Origin: Bradyrhizobium sp. AZCC 2262
Lineage (GTDB): Bacteria; Pseudomonadota; Alphaproteobacteria; Rhizobiales; Xanthobacteraceae
Direction of reading: 5' to 3'
Assembly (NCBI RefSeq): GCF_036924535.1
Contig: NZ_JAZHRT010000001.1
Coordinates: 5,766,001 to 5,830,000, forward strand
DNA length: 64,000 bases
The notes beneath the pieces are model-generated. The model was given only the letters and a program-made list of their open reading frames with translations. It ran no database searches and had not been told where the DNA came from. The position numbers and the translations under genes were made by a program. Position 1 is the stretch's first letter; every line of letters begins with the position of its first letter. Below are positions 45,455-54,321 of the stretch, one piece after another.

Positions 45455-46561
45455 ATGCTGATCACCAATGTCCGGGCGCACCATGTCCGCATCCCCTATG
45501 ACGCCGGGGTGGCGAGTTTCAAGCAGGGCGCATCTGCAATCTCCGCGCTGGAAATCGTCATGGTCGAGGTTTCCACCGATGTCGGCATCACCGGCTGGGG
45601 TGATGCTTTTGCGTATGTCTGCCCGCGAACAACATACACCGCCGTCGAGGAAATGATCGCGCCGCAAGCACGCGGCCTCGAGGTCCCCGACGCGGCTGAT
45701 ATTCCCGCCGTCATGGAACAGATCCAGCGCAACCTGCATCTGTTCGGCCGCTATGGCATCACCATGTTCGCGATATCGGCGCTCGATATCGCGCTGTGGG
45801 ACCTGGCCGCCAAAGCGAAGGGCGTGCCGTTGCATCGCTTGATCGGCGCGGCGAAACGCACGCGGATTCCCGCCTATGCAAGCCTGCTGCGGATCGGCAA
45901 ACCCGAATTGATCGCAAGCGAATGCGAGACCGCGCTGCGGCAGGGTTACAAGGCGATCAAGTTGCATGAGACCACAACACCTGCGGTATTTGCCGCGCGG
46001 CAAGCGATCGGCCCCGGCATTCCGCTGATGGTCGACCTGAACTGTCCGCTGAACGGCGAGGAGGCGATCGCTTTCGCGCATTCCTGCCGCGATGCCGCGC
46101 CGATGTTCATCGAAGAGCCGGTCTGGCCGCCGGAAGATTTTGCAACGCTCGCCGAAGTGCGAGCCAAAGGCGGGCTCAACGTTGCGGCCGGCGAAAACGC
46201 CTGCACGGTTCATCAGTTCAGGCAGATGATGAAGGCGGGCGCGGTAAGCCACGCGCAGCCCTCCGTCATCAAGGTCGGCGGCATCAGCGAATATCTCGGG
46301 GTTGTCGCATTGGCCGACGAACTTGGCGTCAGGCTCGCGCCGCATTCGCCCTATTTCGGGCCGGGCTTGCTGGCGACGCTGCAGTTGCTGTCGCTGCGCG
46401 ACGACGCATCCTTCGTCGAGATGTTTTACATGAAGCGCGCCGCATGCCTCTGGCGCGGCCGCGTCGACGTCGATGCCAACGGCGATGTCGACGTCCCGCA
46501 GGGGCCCGGCCTTGGCTATGAACCGGACAAGGCCGTGATGGAGCAATACCGCGTGTCGTGA
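45455..46561 (+). CDS. Mandelate racemase/muconate lactonizing enzyme family protein
   Basis: This 368-residue enolase-superfamily enzyme has an N-terminal capping domain (LITNVRAHHVRIPYDAGVAS) and a TIM barrel with the KAIKLHE base position, metal ligands in MVDLNC, MFIEEPVWP and AAGENAC, and a late SVIKVGG and APHSPY. It would abstract an alpha-proton from a carboxylate (acid-sugar dehydration or racemisation). GGAGGG precedes the ATG; a TTG four codons earlier is not needed. Confidence 0.9.
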   Translation: MLITNVRAHHVRIPYDAGVASFKQGASAISALEIVMVEVSTDVGITGWGDAFAYVCPRTTYTAVEEMIAPQARGLEVPDAADIPAVMEQIQRNLHLFGRYGITMFAISALDIALWDLAAKAKGVPLHRLIGAAKRTRIPAYASLLRIGKPELIASECETALRQGYKAIKLHETTTPAVFAARQAIGPGIPLMVDLNCPLNGEEAIAFAHSCRDAAPMFIEEPVWPPEDFATLAEVRAKGGLNVAAGENACTVHQFRQMMKAGAVSHAQPSVIKVGGISEYLGVVALADELGVRLAPHSPYFGPGLLATLQLLSLRDDASFVEMFYMKRAACLWRGRVDVDANGDVDVPQGPGLGYEPDKAVMEQYRVS

Positions 46562-46571
46562 CTGCGAGCCG

Positions 46572-46976
46572 CTACTTCGTGCCGTCCTTTGCCGGCGCGG
46601 CATCCTTTGCGGCGGGCGCAGCATCCTTCGCCGCGGGCGCAGCATCCTTCGCCGCAGGCGCTGCGGCCTTCTTCGCGTCTTCCGCTGCCTTGTTCTGCGA
46701 CGCCTGCATGTCGCTCACGACCTTCTGAAGACCTGCGACCGCGCCCTTCAGCGCCTCGATCTGGCGGTTGGCGGCGTCGATCTTCTGCTGATGATCGGTC
46801 GTGAGCTTGTTGATCGTCTTCTGCAGGAAGTCGACATTGCTCTGCAGGCAGGAGGTGCGCCGCTCCATCGTCTTTTCAACGGTGCAGATTTCGATGCCGG
46901 GAACATCCTGCGCGCGAACGGTCGCCGGCAGTGACGCCATCAGCAGCGCGGCAGCGACGTAGATGATCCTGGCCAT
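46572..46976 (-). CDS. Secreted coiled-coil protein with AAPAAKD repeats
   Basis: The 134-residue protein has a signal peptide (MARIIYVAAALLMASLPATV, cleavage near VRA-QD), a cysteine pair (EICTVEKT, RTSCLQSN) and a heptad-rich segment (about 48-95). The C-terminal low-complexity tail carries three to four copies of AAPAAKD, encoded by 21-bp tandem repeats. It is probably periplasmic or envelope-attached. GAGGAT precedes the ATG. No function is known to me. It ends convergently just after the racemase-family gene. Confidence 0.75.
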   Translation of the reverse strand: MARIIYVAAALLMASLPATVRAQDVPGIEICTVEKTMERRTSCLQSNVDFLQKTINKLTTDHQQKIDAANRQIEALKGAVAGLQKVVSDMQASQNKAAEDAKKAAAPAAKDAAPAAKDAAPAAKDAAPAKDGTK

Positions 46977-47161
46977 CAAAATCCTCGTTCCAAAAGCATT
47001 CAGCGGACGGGGAATGTCCATCACGGCAATTTGCACGCAGCAGACCCGCCAGCCCGATGATACCATACTGATACCTCATTCAGGCGTTGTGCTTCATTCC
47101 GTTAACGGTGGATGGATTTTGCCGCGCGCCTCAAACGGCCGTAGCATTGGAGATTGATTGT

Positions 47162-47377
47162 ATGGCAACGCGTGAAAAGCGGCTGGCGCAGTTCGACGGG
47201 AACGGAGATCCGCCGCCCGACCAGCCAGTGGAAGTTCTTTGCGAGGATCACAGCGGAACCTATCAACTGCCCTTCGCCTGCCGCTGGATCGATGGCCAAT
47301 GGCGCAATGACAGGACCGGCGGCATGGTCGAGGCCACGGTGGTCGGATGGCGGCTTCCGCGTTCCAGCGCGATGTGA
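47162..47377 (+). CDS. Small conserved hypothetical protein
   Basis: The 71-residue protein begins MATREKRLAQFDGNGDPP and contains VEVLCEDHSGTYQLPFACRW and a C-terminal VVGWRLP. I recall short Bradyrhizobium proteins with the same LCEDHxGTYxLPFxC pattern. There is no signal peptide or membrane helix. The upstream in-frame extension of 25 codons is not protein-like. The next 245 bases to the cupin gene hold nothing I can support. Confidence 0.65.
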   Translation: MATREKRLAQFDGNGDPPPDQPVEVLCEDHSGTYQLPFACRWIDGQWRNDRTGGMVEATVVGWRLPRSSAM

Positions 47378-47622
47378 GGATGCCGCAAGCGCAGCCGAAC
47401 CCCTCGCATTGTGTCAGAATGCGACGGAACTGCGCGTGATCTTTACGTTCGGAACGGCGACGGAACGAATCGCGCCCGAATCACTTGTTTGGCGCCGTAC
47501 TCCGTTGTTCACGGCTAGATGTCGTCCGCCATCCGAGGCGGCGCACCACATCCAGCACCACAACAATCGGCCGCAGCCAGCGGCCGACGACAAAGGTTAA
47601 TTCCTCGGGGGACGACATATCG

Positions 47623-48057
47623 TCACTTCCAGGGGGTCGGCGGTGGCACCTTGTCGACGGCTGGCGGCACGTCGACGGTCTTGAAATCGGCCGGGCTGAC
47701 GATCTCGAGGTACTCCATGTCCTCCGAGTAGTCGTACAGGTAATGCGTGATGCCGGGCCGCTGGTGGACGACGTCGCCGGCCTGCACCAGGGTCGATTTG
47801 TCCTCATACATGAACCGCGCCCAGCCCTTGGTCATGATCACGATCTGGAATTCGCATTCGTGCTTGTGCCAGCCGGTGCCTTCCTCGGGCGGCAGATCGG
47901 GGTTGGCCTTGACCAGATGGCAGATCACCTGCCCGCTGGTCGCATCGGCGATGCCGAGATCGCGATACAGGAAGAAGTCGCGCAGACCCCCGCCCTTGAA
48001 TTCGGTATCGCCGGGTTTGACGTGAGAGAATTTGCTGACGACAGCCTGCTTGTTCAT
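47623..48057 (-). CDS. Cupin-domain protein
   Basis: This 144-residue single-domain cupin has motif 1 GTGWHKHECEFQIVIMTKGWA and motif 2 near QAGDVVHQRPGITHYLYDYS, giving metal-ligand histidines and a Glu. GGAGG precedes the ATG of MNKQAVVS; a longer in-frame start reads through upstream sequence without a ribosome-binding site. It could be a small dioxygenase, isomerase or sensor; the sequence does not decide. Confidence 0.85.
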   Translation of the reverse strand: MNKQAVVSKFSHVKPGDTEFKGGGLRDFFLYRDLGIADATSGQVICHLVKANPDLPPEEGTGWHKHECEFQIVIMTKGWARFMYEDKSTLVQAGDVVHQRPGITHYLYDYSEDMEYLEIVSPADFKTVDVPPAVDKVPPPTPWK

Positions 48058-48365
48058 TGAAGCCTCCACGGTTCGCGTTGGCGAGATCGCGACCAGGCGA
48101 AGGCGTCCAAATTTTCGGCAGCGTCGCAGCGTCGCGTTCACGGCTGCATGTTGCTATGCGAAATCCGCGCCACGCGCGCTGCAGTGCGGCGATAGAGCCT
48201 GCAGCGGTGCACCGAACCGCTTGGCCGCAGGCAGGAATCCGGTTTCAGGACCCGGCGAAAAACGGCCAGCGGACCGGCTGCACGCCGCTCACGGCTGGCA
48301 CGGGCTTGAGCAAGACCTGCCCGTTGCCTGAGCCCTTCGCCCGGGCAAGGCCGCGCCAGGCCTGC
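48058..48365. other. Intergenic stretch without a recognisable gene
   Basis: About 308 bases between the GST and cupin genes. No frame shows recognisable motifs. It contains GC-rich inverted segments near 48325-48365, which could terminate transcripts, but no T-tract is present. Confidence 0.4.
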
Positions 48366-49019
48366 CTAATATTCGACCTCGAGCTCCTCGATGTCGGCTG
48401 GCTCGGCCTTGGCGGCCTCGATCCATTGCTGCATTTCGGGCATCGCCATGATGGTACTGGCGTAGGCCGCAAGCCGTGGTTCGAGCTTTACGTCATAGGT
48501 CATGAAGCGGGTGACGACGGGCGCGTACATCGCGTCCGCCATGGTGCGCTCGCCGAACAGGAACGGGCCGCCGGACTCCGCCAGGCATTCGCGCCAGATG
48601 GTGCTGACCCGGTCGATATCGGCCTGCGCGCGCGACCAGATCTTGAAGCCCGGGAAATGGCCCTTCAGGTTGACCGGCAGCGAGGCGCGCAGCGTGGTGA
48701 AGCCGGAATGGATTTCGCCGCAGATCGAGCGGCAATGCGCACGCTGGATACGGTCCGCCGGCAACAGGCCGGCGTCCGGCATGACCTCGTTGAGGTATTC
48801 CGCGATCGCCAGCGTATCCCAGATGGTGGCACCCTCGTGGCGCAGGCACGGCACCAGGATCGACGACGACAGCAGCAGGATTTCGGCCCGCGCCGACGCA
48901 TCGTCGGGGGCGGTGACGACCTCCTCGAACTCAAGTCCTGAGAATTTCGCCAGCAGCCAGCCGCGCAGCGACCAGGACGAATAATTCTTGCTGGAGATGG
49001 TCAGTGTGGTCTTCGCCAT
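48366..49019 (-). CDS. Glutathione S-transferase family protein
   Basis: The 217-residue protein has an N-terminal thioredoxin-like domain (MAKTTLTISSKNYSSWSLRG, then SILVPCLRHEGATIWDTLAIAEYL with the cis-Pro and glutathione-binding Asp/Thr region). An alpha-helical C-terminal domain follows (GPFLFGERTMADAMYAPVV). GGAAGG precedes the ATG at 49019. It probably conjugates or reduces electrophiles; the substrate is unknown. Confidence 0.9.
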   Translation of the reverse strand: MAKTTLTISSKNYSSWSLRGWLLAKFSGLEFEEVVTAPDDASARAEILLLSSSILVPCLRHEGATIWDTLAIAEYLNEVMPDAGLLPADRIQRAHCRSICGEIHSGFTTLRASLPVNLKGHFPGFKIWSRAQADIDRVSTIWRECLAESGGPFLFGERTMADAMYAPVVTRFMTYDVKLEPRLAAYASTIMAMPEMQQWIEAAKAEPADIEELEVEY

Positions 49020-49182
49020 ATGGCCTTCCCTCGAACGCAAACGCCCGCCTGGCAGGCTGGGGAGCCGCCCAAAGCCTGTGCGCCAGGCCTTTTACCGAGC
49101 AAGCCACGTGCCAGTTTTGCAGGCGGTCCGCCCTGCTCTGGCTTCGATATTGCATGACACCAAGGGAGTAAGGCGGATGTGA

Positions 49183-50406
49183 ATGATGCCAATGATGTAC
49201 CAAGCCTATCAGAACCACATGGACCTGACGTCGCCATGGCGGACCGGGGCCGCGGCGGCCCTGAAATACCTCAATCTGGTGCCGCAGGGCGTCTCCGACA
49301 GGCTGTTTGGCCGGCTCGCCGCTTCGCTCGAACTGATCTCGCGCTCCTCCCTCACCTACCACCGGCCTGCCTACGGCATCGACCGGGTACTGGTCGGCAA
49401 TCAGGAACTGGAGGTGACCGAGGAGGTCACCTTCGCCACCCCGTTCGGCTCACTGCTGCATTTCAAGAAGGAGAACGCGCCGGAGCAGCCCCGGCTGTTG
49501 CTGGTGGCGCCGATGTCCGGCCATTTCGCCACCCTGTTGCGCGGCACCGTGAAGACGCTGCTGCAGGACCACGACGTCTACATCACCGACTGGCATAACC
49601 CGCGCGACATCCCGCTCGGCCACGGCCGCTTCGGGCTGGAGGATTACACCGACCACCTCATCACCTTCCTCGACAAGATCGGACCGCGCGCGCACATGGT
49701 GGCGATCTGCCAGCCGTCAGTCTCGGCGCTGGCCGCCGCCGCCGTCATGTCGGAAGACAACCATCCCTCCCGCCCGGCGACCCTGACCCTGATGGCCGGG
49801 CCGATCGACACGCGGATCCAGCCGACCAAGGTCAACGAGTTCGCCAAGAGCAAGCCGATCAACTGGTTCACGGATAATCTGATCAACTACGTTCCGGTGC
49901 AGTGCAAGGGCGCGTTCCGCAAGGTCTATCCCGGCTTCGTTCAGCTCACCGCCTTCGTGTCGATGAATCTCGAGCGCCACATCAAGCAGCACATCGACCT
50001 CGCCAATCACCTGGCGAAGGGCGAGAAGGAGAAGGCCGAACTCATCAAGACCTTCTACGACGAATATTTCGCGGTGATGGATCTTCCGGCAGAGTTCTAC
50101 ATCGAGACCGTGCGCGACGTGTTTCAGGAGCATCTGCTGCCGCAAGGCAAGCTGATGCATCGCGGCCGGCCGGTGAACCCGGCCTCGATCAAGCGCATGG
50201 GCCTGATGACGGTGGAAGGCGAAAAGGACGACATCTGCTCGATCGGGCAGACGCTGGCGGCGCAGGACCTCTGCACCGGCGTGCGCGCCTATCGCAAGGT
50301 GCACCACATGCAGGCCGGCGTCGGCCATTACGGCGTGTTCTCCGGCAAGCGCTGGAACAACGAAATCTATCCGCTGCTGCGGGATTTCGTGCACATGAAT
50401 GCGTGA
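49183..50406 (+). CDS. phaZ: Intracellular polyhydroxyalkanoate depolymerase
   Basis: The 407-residue alpha/beta-hydrolase matches intracellular PHB depolymerases that mobilise storage granules. The nucleophile position is cysteine in HMVAICQPSVSALAAAAVM (C176), as in PhaZ enzymes of this type. The segment MTVEGEKDDICS holds the acid, and GVGHYGVFSGKRW holds the catalytic His. The N-terminus MYQAYQNHMDLTSPWRTGAA is family-typical. Carbon-storage granules are common in Bradyrhizobium. The exact Met among the first five is uncertain. Confidence 0.92.
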   Translation: MMPMMYQAYQNHMDLTSPWRTGAAAALKYLNLVPQGVSDRLFGRLAASLELISRSSLTYHRPAYGIDRVLVGNQELEVTEEVTFATPFGSLLHFKKENAPEQPRLLLVAPMSGHFATLLRGTVKTLLQDHDVYITDWHNPRDIPLGHGRFGLEDYTDHLITFLDKIGPRAHMVAICQPSVSALAAAAVMSEDNHPSRPATLTLMAGPIDTRIQPTKVNEFAKSKPINWFTDNLINYVPVQCKGAFRKVYPGFVQLTAFVSMNLERHIKQHIDLANHLAKGEKEKAELIKTFYDEYFAVMDLPAEFYIETVRDVFQEHLLPQGKLMHRGRPVNPASIKRMGLMTVEGEKDDICSIGQTLAAQDLCTGVRAYRKVHHMQAGVGHYGVFSGKRWNNEIYPLLRDFVHMNA

Positions 50407-50430
50407 GAGGGGTTCGCGCCACTCTCTTCC

Positions 50431-50547
50431 CGTCATTGCCTGCGACAAACGCGAAGCGTTTGCGCAAGGGAGCGAAAGCGACGAAGCAATCCATCGGCCC
50501 CCGCATGCGCGGAGAGATGGATTGCTTCGCTTCCGCTCGCAATGACG
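50431..50547. repeat. Palindromic intergenic repeat
   Basis: The stretch starts CGTCATTGCCTGCGACAAAC and ends CTCGCAATGACG. A core inverted repeat pairs GCGACGAAGCAATCCATC with GATGGATTGCTTCGC-type sequence around CATGCGCGG. It is a dispersed rhizobial-type element and partly overlaps nothing coding. It lies between phaZ and the binding-protein gene. Confidence 0.75.
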
Positions 50548-50629
50548 AGGTGGCACTAGCCGCCCTCGCCCTCACGCTGTAAAACCCTCCCAAGGCCGAC
50601 CGCTCAAGAGTCGTCCCGGGAGGATTTTC

Positions 50630-51424
50630 ATGCGGCTTTCAAAAACTCTTCGCCCCCTCGCGCTCGGCATCCTCAGCGTATTCCTGCTTTCGGTCACGGC
50701 CGGCGCCGCCGAAGTCCGCGTGATGATTTCGGGCGGGCTGACGGCGGCCTACAAGGCACTGGTGCCCGAATTCGAACGCGCCACGGGCCACAAGGTGCTT
50801 ACCGCCTATGGGCCCTCGATGGGCACCACCACCAATGCCATTCCGGTGCGGCTGGAGCGCGGCGAGCCTGCCGATGTCCTGATCATGGTCGGCTATGCGC
50901 TCGAAGATCTCGCCAAGAATGGCAAGGTGATCGCGGGCAGCAGCGTTGATCTTGTCAAGTCGCCGATCGGTGTTGCCGTGAAATCGGGCACGCCGAAGCC
51001 GGACATTTCTACGGCGGACGCGGTCAAGCGCGCGCTTCTCGCCGCGAAGACCATCGCCTACTCCGACAGCGCCAGCGGCGTCTATGTTTCGACCGAGATG
51101 TTCGACAAGCTCGGCATCAAGGAGGCCATGCAGGGCAAGGCACGAAAAATTCCGGCGACCCCGGTCGGCGAAATCGTCGCCCATGGCGATGCCGAGATCG
51201 GCTTCCAGCAGATGAGCGAATTGAAGCCCGTCGAAGGCATCGACATCATCGGCCCGCTGCCGGACGAGCTCCAGAAGATCACGATATTCTCCGCCGGGAT
51301 CGCCAACGCCTCGAAAGAACCGGATGCCGGCAAGGCGCTGATCAAGTTCCTCGCCTCGCCCGCTGCGCGCGGCGAGATCGTCAAGAGCGGTATGGATCCG
51401 ATTCCGGCGGGGGCAACAAACTAA
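50630..51424 (+). CDS. ModA-like substrate-binding protein (orphan)
   Basis: The 264-residue periplasmic protein has a signal peptide (LRPLALGILSVFLLSVTAGA, cleavage after AGA) and a ModA/extracellular-type-11 fold with VRVMISGGLTAAYKALVPEF, LERGEPADVLIMVG and IAYSDSASGVYVSTEMF. GGGAGG precedes the ATG. No ModB or ModC partner lies next to it. Many ModA-like orphans bind other anions, so molybdate is not assured. Confidence 0.87.
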   Translation: MRLSKTLRPLALGILSVFLLSVTAGAAEVRVMISGGLTAAYKALVPEFERATGHKVLTAYGPSMGTTTNAIPVRLERGEPADVLIMVGYALEDLAKNGKVIAGSSVDLVKSPIGVAVKSGTPKPDISTADAVKRALLAAKTIAYSDSASGVYVSTEMFDKLGIKEAMQGKARKIPATPVGEIVAHGDAEIGFQQMSELKPVEGIDIIGPLPDELQKITIFSAGIANASKEPDAGKALIKFLASPAARGEIVKSGMDPIPAGATN

Positions 51425-51460
51425 AGCAGCTAATTAGGTCGATGCAACGCGCTCGCAGTT

Positions 51461-51562
51461 CCGTCATCCTGAGGTGCGAGCGAAGCGAGCCTCGAAGGAT
51501 GAGCGGCCCGTGGCCGTCGCCCTTCGAGGGCCGCGCTGCGCACGGCCACCTCAGGGTGACGG
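51461..51562. repeat. REP-like palindrome, copy 1
   Basis: The element starts CCGTCATCCTGAGGTGCGAG and ends CCTCAGGGTGACGG, with inner inverted arms around CCTTCGAGG. A second copy in opposite orientation occurs at 54823-54918, and the flanking AATGTGATCC is also shared. It lies at the 3' ends of the ModA-like and kinase/phosphatase genes. Confidence 0.8.
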
Positions 51563-51594
51563 ATCACATTGATTCAGACTTACTTCATTACGCT

Positions 51595-53334
51595 CTAGCG
51601 ATGCATCCCGTGCTGCATGGCAAGCAGCACGATCACCGCCAGCGCCAGCACGATGGTCGTGCTTTTCCAGAACAATAGCGGATTGCGCTCGATCAGCGGC
51701 GTCGAGGACGTCGAGAGATAGTTCGCGTTGGGATGACGCAGGTCGAACAGGAATTCCGAAAAACTGTCATAGCGCTTGTATGGATTGGGATGCACGGCCT
51801 TCTCCAGCGTCCCGTCGATCCATTGCGGCAATTCGCGGTCGCCATGCGTCGCCGGACGGTAGACCAGCTTGTTGAACTGCGATCGCGTCCGCGCATTTGC
51901 GATCTGCGCGCCGTAGGGCAATTTTCCGGTCAGCATCTGATAGGTGATGACGCCGAGCGAAAACAGGTCCGAGCGCGATGTGGCCGGCTCACCCAGGAAA
52001 TATTCCGGCGCAACATATTGCTGCGTACCCAGAATGTCGTTGCCCATGCCGGACGGCGCGGCCTCGACGACTCCGGTGATTTTGGTCGAACCGAAATCGA
52101 TGATCTTCACCGTGCCCGTGGCGTCGATCATGATGTTGTCGGGCCTGATGTCTTGGTGCAGCATCTCCTTGCGGTGGAAGGCGCGCAGCCCCTTGGCGAT
52201 CTGCTCGACGATGCCGCGCACGGTTTCCAGGCTCGGCTTCGGATTGTCGATCATCCATTGCGTCAGCGTCTGCCCATCGATGTATTCGGTCGCGACATAC
52301 AGGAAATTGCGCTTGCGCTGCAGCAGGCAGGGTTTCAGCACATGCGGGCTGTCGATCCGCCGCGCCACCCACTCCTCCATCATGAACCGCTTCAGGTAGG
52401 CGGGATCGTCGCGCAGATCGATAGACGGGATCTTGATGGTGACCACGGCCTCGGTTTCGATGTCGACGGCGAGATAGATGTGACTGCGGCTGGAGCCGTG
52501 CAGCTCGCGGACGATTCTGTAGCCGTCGAAAACCGCCCTCGCCTCCAGCAGCGGCGGCAACGGCAGTTCATGGGGCTGCGCGAACACTTCGCTGGCGGCA
52601 CCGTCAGGCACCTCGTCGACGCGGACGATCTGGACGGTGAGATTGTCCTTGCTGCCGAGATCGAACGCCATTTCGACGATGTTCTTCGCGGCCAGGTCCA
52701 GATCGGCCGAGCCGTCCCTGATCGCCCTCGCAATGATGCGATCGCCGACATGCTCGTAGATGCCGTCGGTGACCAGCACGAAGGTGTCGCCCTTCTCGAT
52801 CTTGAATGTCAGATGATCGATTTCGACCTGCGAATTCACCCCGAGCGCACGGCCGAGATAGCTCTGTTCCGCGGAAATGACGACGCGGTGGTCGTTGGTC
52901 AATTGCTCGAGCGAATTGCCCGAAAGACGGTAGATCCGGCTGTCGCCAACGTGAAAGATGTGGCCGGTGGTCGACTTGAGGACCATGGCGCTCAGCGTGC
53001 AGACATATCCCTTATCCCGGTCATAGGAATACTGGCTGCGCCGGGTTTGCGAGTGCAGCCAGGAATTGGTGGCTTCCAGCACGCGCTGCGCCGAGGTCCG
53101 CACCGACCAGGATTCCGACGTGCAGTAATAGTCCGTGAGAAATCCCTTGACCGCCGACTCAGCCGCGACCCGGCTGACGCTGCTGCTGCTGATCCCGTCG
53201 GCGAGCACGATGGCGATGCCTTTGAGACTCAGGAGAGGTTCGTCCGGAATCAGAACGCCGTGAAAATCCTGATTGGTCTCCTTGCGACCTTTGTCAGAAT
53301 GTTGCCCGACCGATATTTTCAGTTCGCGCGGCAT
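51595..53334 (-). CDS. Bifunctional PP2C phosphatase / Ser-Thr protein kinase
   Basis: The 579-residue protein starts MPRELKISVGQHSDKGRKET. Residues 1 to about 240 are a PP2C phosphatase (RKETNQD, VLADGIS, HVGDSRIYR, VTDGIYEHV, DNLTVQIV). Residues about 265-535 are a Hanks kinase with VTIKIPS lysine, catalytic loop HQDIRPDN, DFGSTK and VAPEYF. The loop Lys is Arg and the glycine loop (LHGSSRS) is degenerate. A C-terminal membrane helix (STTIVLALAVIVLLAM) anchors it. It lies beside the formate/nitrite channel, a frequent pairing, and may regulate it. An ATG four codons upstream is possible. Confidence 0.92.
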   Translation of the reverse strand: MPRELKISVGQHSDKGRKETNQDFHGVLIPDEPLLSLKGIAIVLADGISSSSVSRVAAESAVKGFLTDYYCTSESWSVRTSAQRVLEATNSWLHSQTRRSQYSYDRDKGYVCTLSAMVLKSTTGHIFHVGDSRIYRLSGNSLEQLTNDHRVVISAEQSYLGRALGVNSQVEIDHLTFKIEKGDTFVLVTDGIYEHVGDRIIARAIRDGSADLDLAAKNIVEMAFDLGSKDNLTVQIVRVDEVPDGAASEVFAQPHELPLPPLLEARAVFDGYRIVRELHGSSRSHIYLAVDIETEAVVTIKIPSIDLRDDPAYLKRFMMEEWVARRIDSPHVLKPCLLQRKRNFLYVATEYIDGQTLTQWMIDNPKPSLETVRGIVEQIAKGLRAFHRKEMLHQDIRPDNIMIDATGTVKIIDFGSTKITGVVEAAPSGMGNDILGTQQYVAPEYFLGEPATSRSDLFSLGVITYQMLTGKLPYGAQIANARTRSQFNKLVYRPATHGDRELPQWIDGTLEKAVHPNPYKRYDSFSEFLFDLRHPNANYLSTSSTPLIERNPLLFWKSTTIVLALAVIVLLAMQHGMHR

Positions 53335-53361
53335 GTTCACGACCATTGAGCAGGGCCTCGA

Positions 53362-53461
53362 CTGGAGCTTCGGTTCTGATTAAATCAGAACCGAAGCTCC
53401 AGATTTTCGTTTTGACGCGTTTTCTTAACGCGAACCGGTATCCACTTCGCTCGAAAACGCT
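53362..53461. repeat. Perfect 20-bp-arm palindrome plus dispersed repeat
   Basis: CTGGAGCTTCGGTTCTGATT (53362-53381) and its exact inverse (53383-53402) flank a single A, making a 41-bp palindrome. The following bases (TTTTGACGCGTTTTCTTAAC and CGCGAACCGGTATCCACTT) match a sequence I remember as dispersed between Bradyrhizobium genes. It lies between the channel and kinase genes and would form a strong hairpin in their transcript. Confidence 0.75.
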
Positions 53462-53496
53462 CTGGACGGTCGAGGCCCACTCAAGTCAATCGCCCA

Positions 53497-54321
53497 TCAC
53501 GCGGCGATACGGTCGGCGATGCGCTTCGGCGCAGTCTTGATGTGCGTGGCGTACAGCGTCAGGCCGGTGAAGGCGAGACCGCCGACGAGATTGCCGACGA
53601 CCGTCGGGATCTCGTTCCAGATCAGGTAATCCATGATCGTGAACTTGCCGCCGAGCAGCAGGCCCGACGGGAACAGGAACATGTTCACGATCGAATGCTC
53701 GAAGGTCATGAAGAAGAACAGCATGATCGGCATCCACATCGCGATCACCTTGCCGCTGACGGTGGTCGAAATCATCGCACCGACGACGCCGGCCGAGACC
53801 ATCCAGTTGCACAGCATGCCGCGAACGAACAGCGTGAGCATGCCGCCGGCGCCATGCGCCGCATAGCCGACGGTGCGTCCTTCGCCGATCGTACCGATCA
53901 CCTGGCCGACCTTGTCGGGCGGCGAGGTGAAACCGAAGGTGAAGACGATCGCCATCATCACGGCGACCGTGAAGGCGCCGAGAAAATTGCCGATGAACAC
54001 CAGGCCCCAGTTGCGCAGCACGCCGCCGAGCGTCACGCCCGGGCGCTTGTCGATCCAGGCGAGCGGGGACAGAACGAACACGCCGGTCAGGAGATCGAAG
54101 CCGAACAAATAGAGCATGCAGAAGCCGACCGGAAACAGCGCCGCCCCGACGATCGGAACGCCGGTCGACACGTTGACTGTCACCGCAAAGGCCGCGGCGA
54201 GCGCGAGAATGGCTCCTGCCATGTAGGCGCGGATCACCGTGTCGCGCGTCGACATGAAGATTTTGGATTCTCCGGCATCTACCATCTTGGTCACGAATTC
54301 CGAAGGCACGAGATAGGCCAT
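53497..54321 (-). CDS. Formate/nitrite transporter family channel
   Basis: The 274-residue FNT-family inner-membrane channel has six hydrophobic helices. Family motifs are GAALFPVGFCMLYLFGFDLLTG, LRNWGLVFIGNFLGA, RGMLCNWMVSAG and MTFEHSIVNMFLFPSG with the conserved central His. It conducts formate, nitrite or similar monovalent anions. It is followed on the same strand, after the palindromic repeat, by the kinase/phosphatase gene. Its N-terminus MAYLVPSEFVTKMVDAGESK is family-typical. Confidence 0.93.
   Translation of the reverse strand: MAYLVPSEFVTKMVDAGESKIFMSTRDTVIRAYMAGAILALAAAFAVTVNVSTGVPIVGAALFPVGFCMLYLFGFDLLTGVFVLSPLAWIDKRPGVTLGGVLRNWGLVFIGNFLGAFTVAVMMAIVFTFGFTSPPDKVGQVIGTIGEGRTVGYAAHGAGGMLTLFVRGMLCNWMVSAGVVGAMISTTVSGKVIAMWMPIMLFFFMTFEHSIVNMFLFPSGLLLGGKFTIMDYLIWNEIPTVVGNLVGGLAFTGLTLYATHIKTAPKRIADRIAA

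Noticed and set aside
51733..53349. 538-codon open frame opposite the kinase/phosphatase
   Set aside because: Long antisense frames are common at this GC content; the sense strand has every PP2C and kinase motif.
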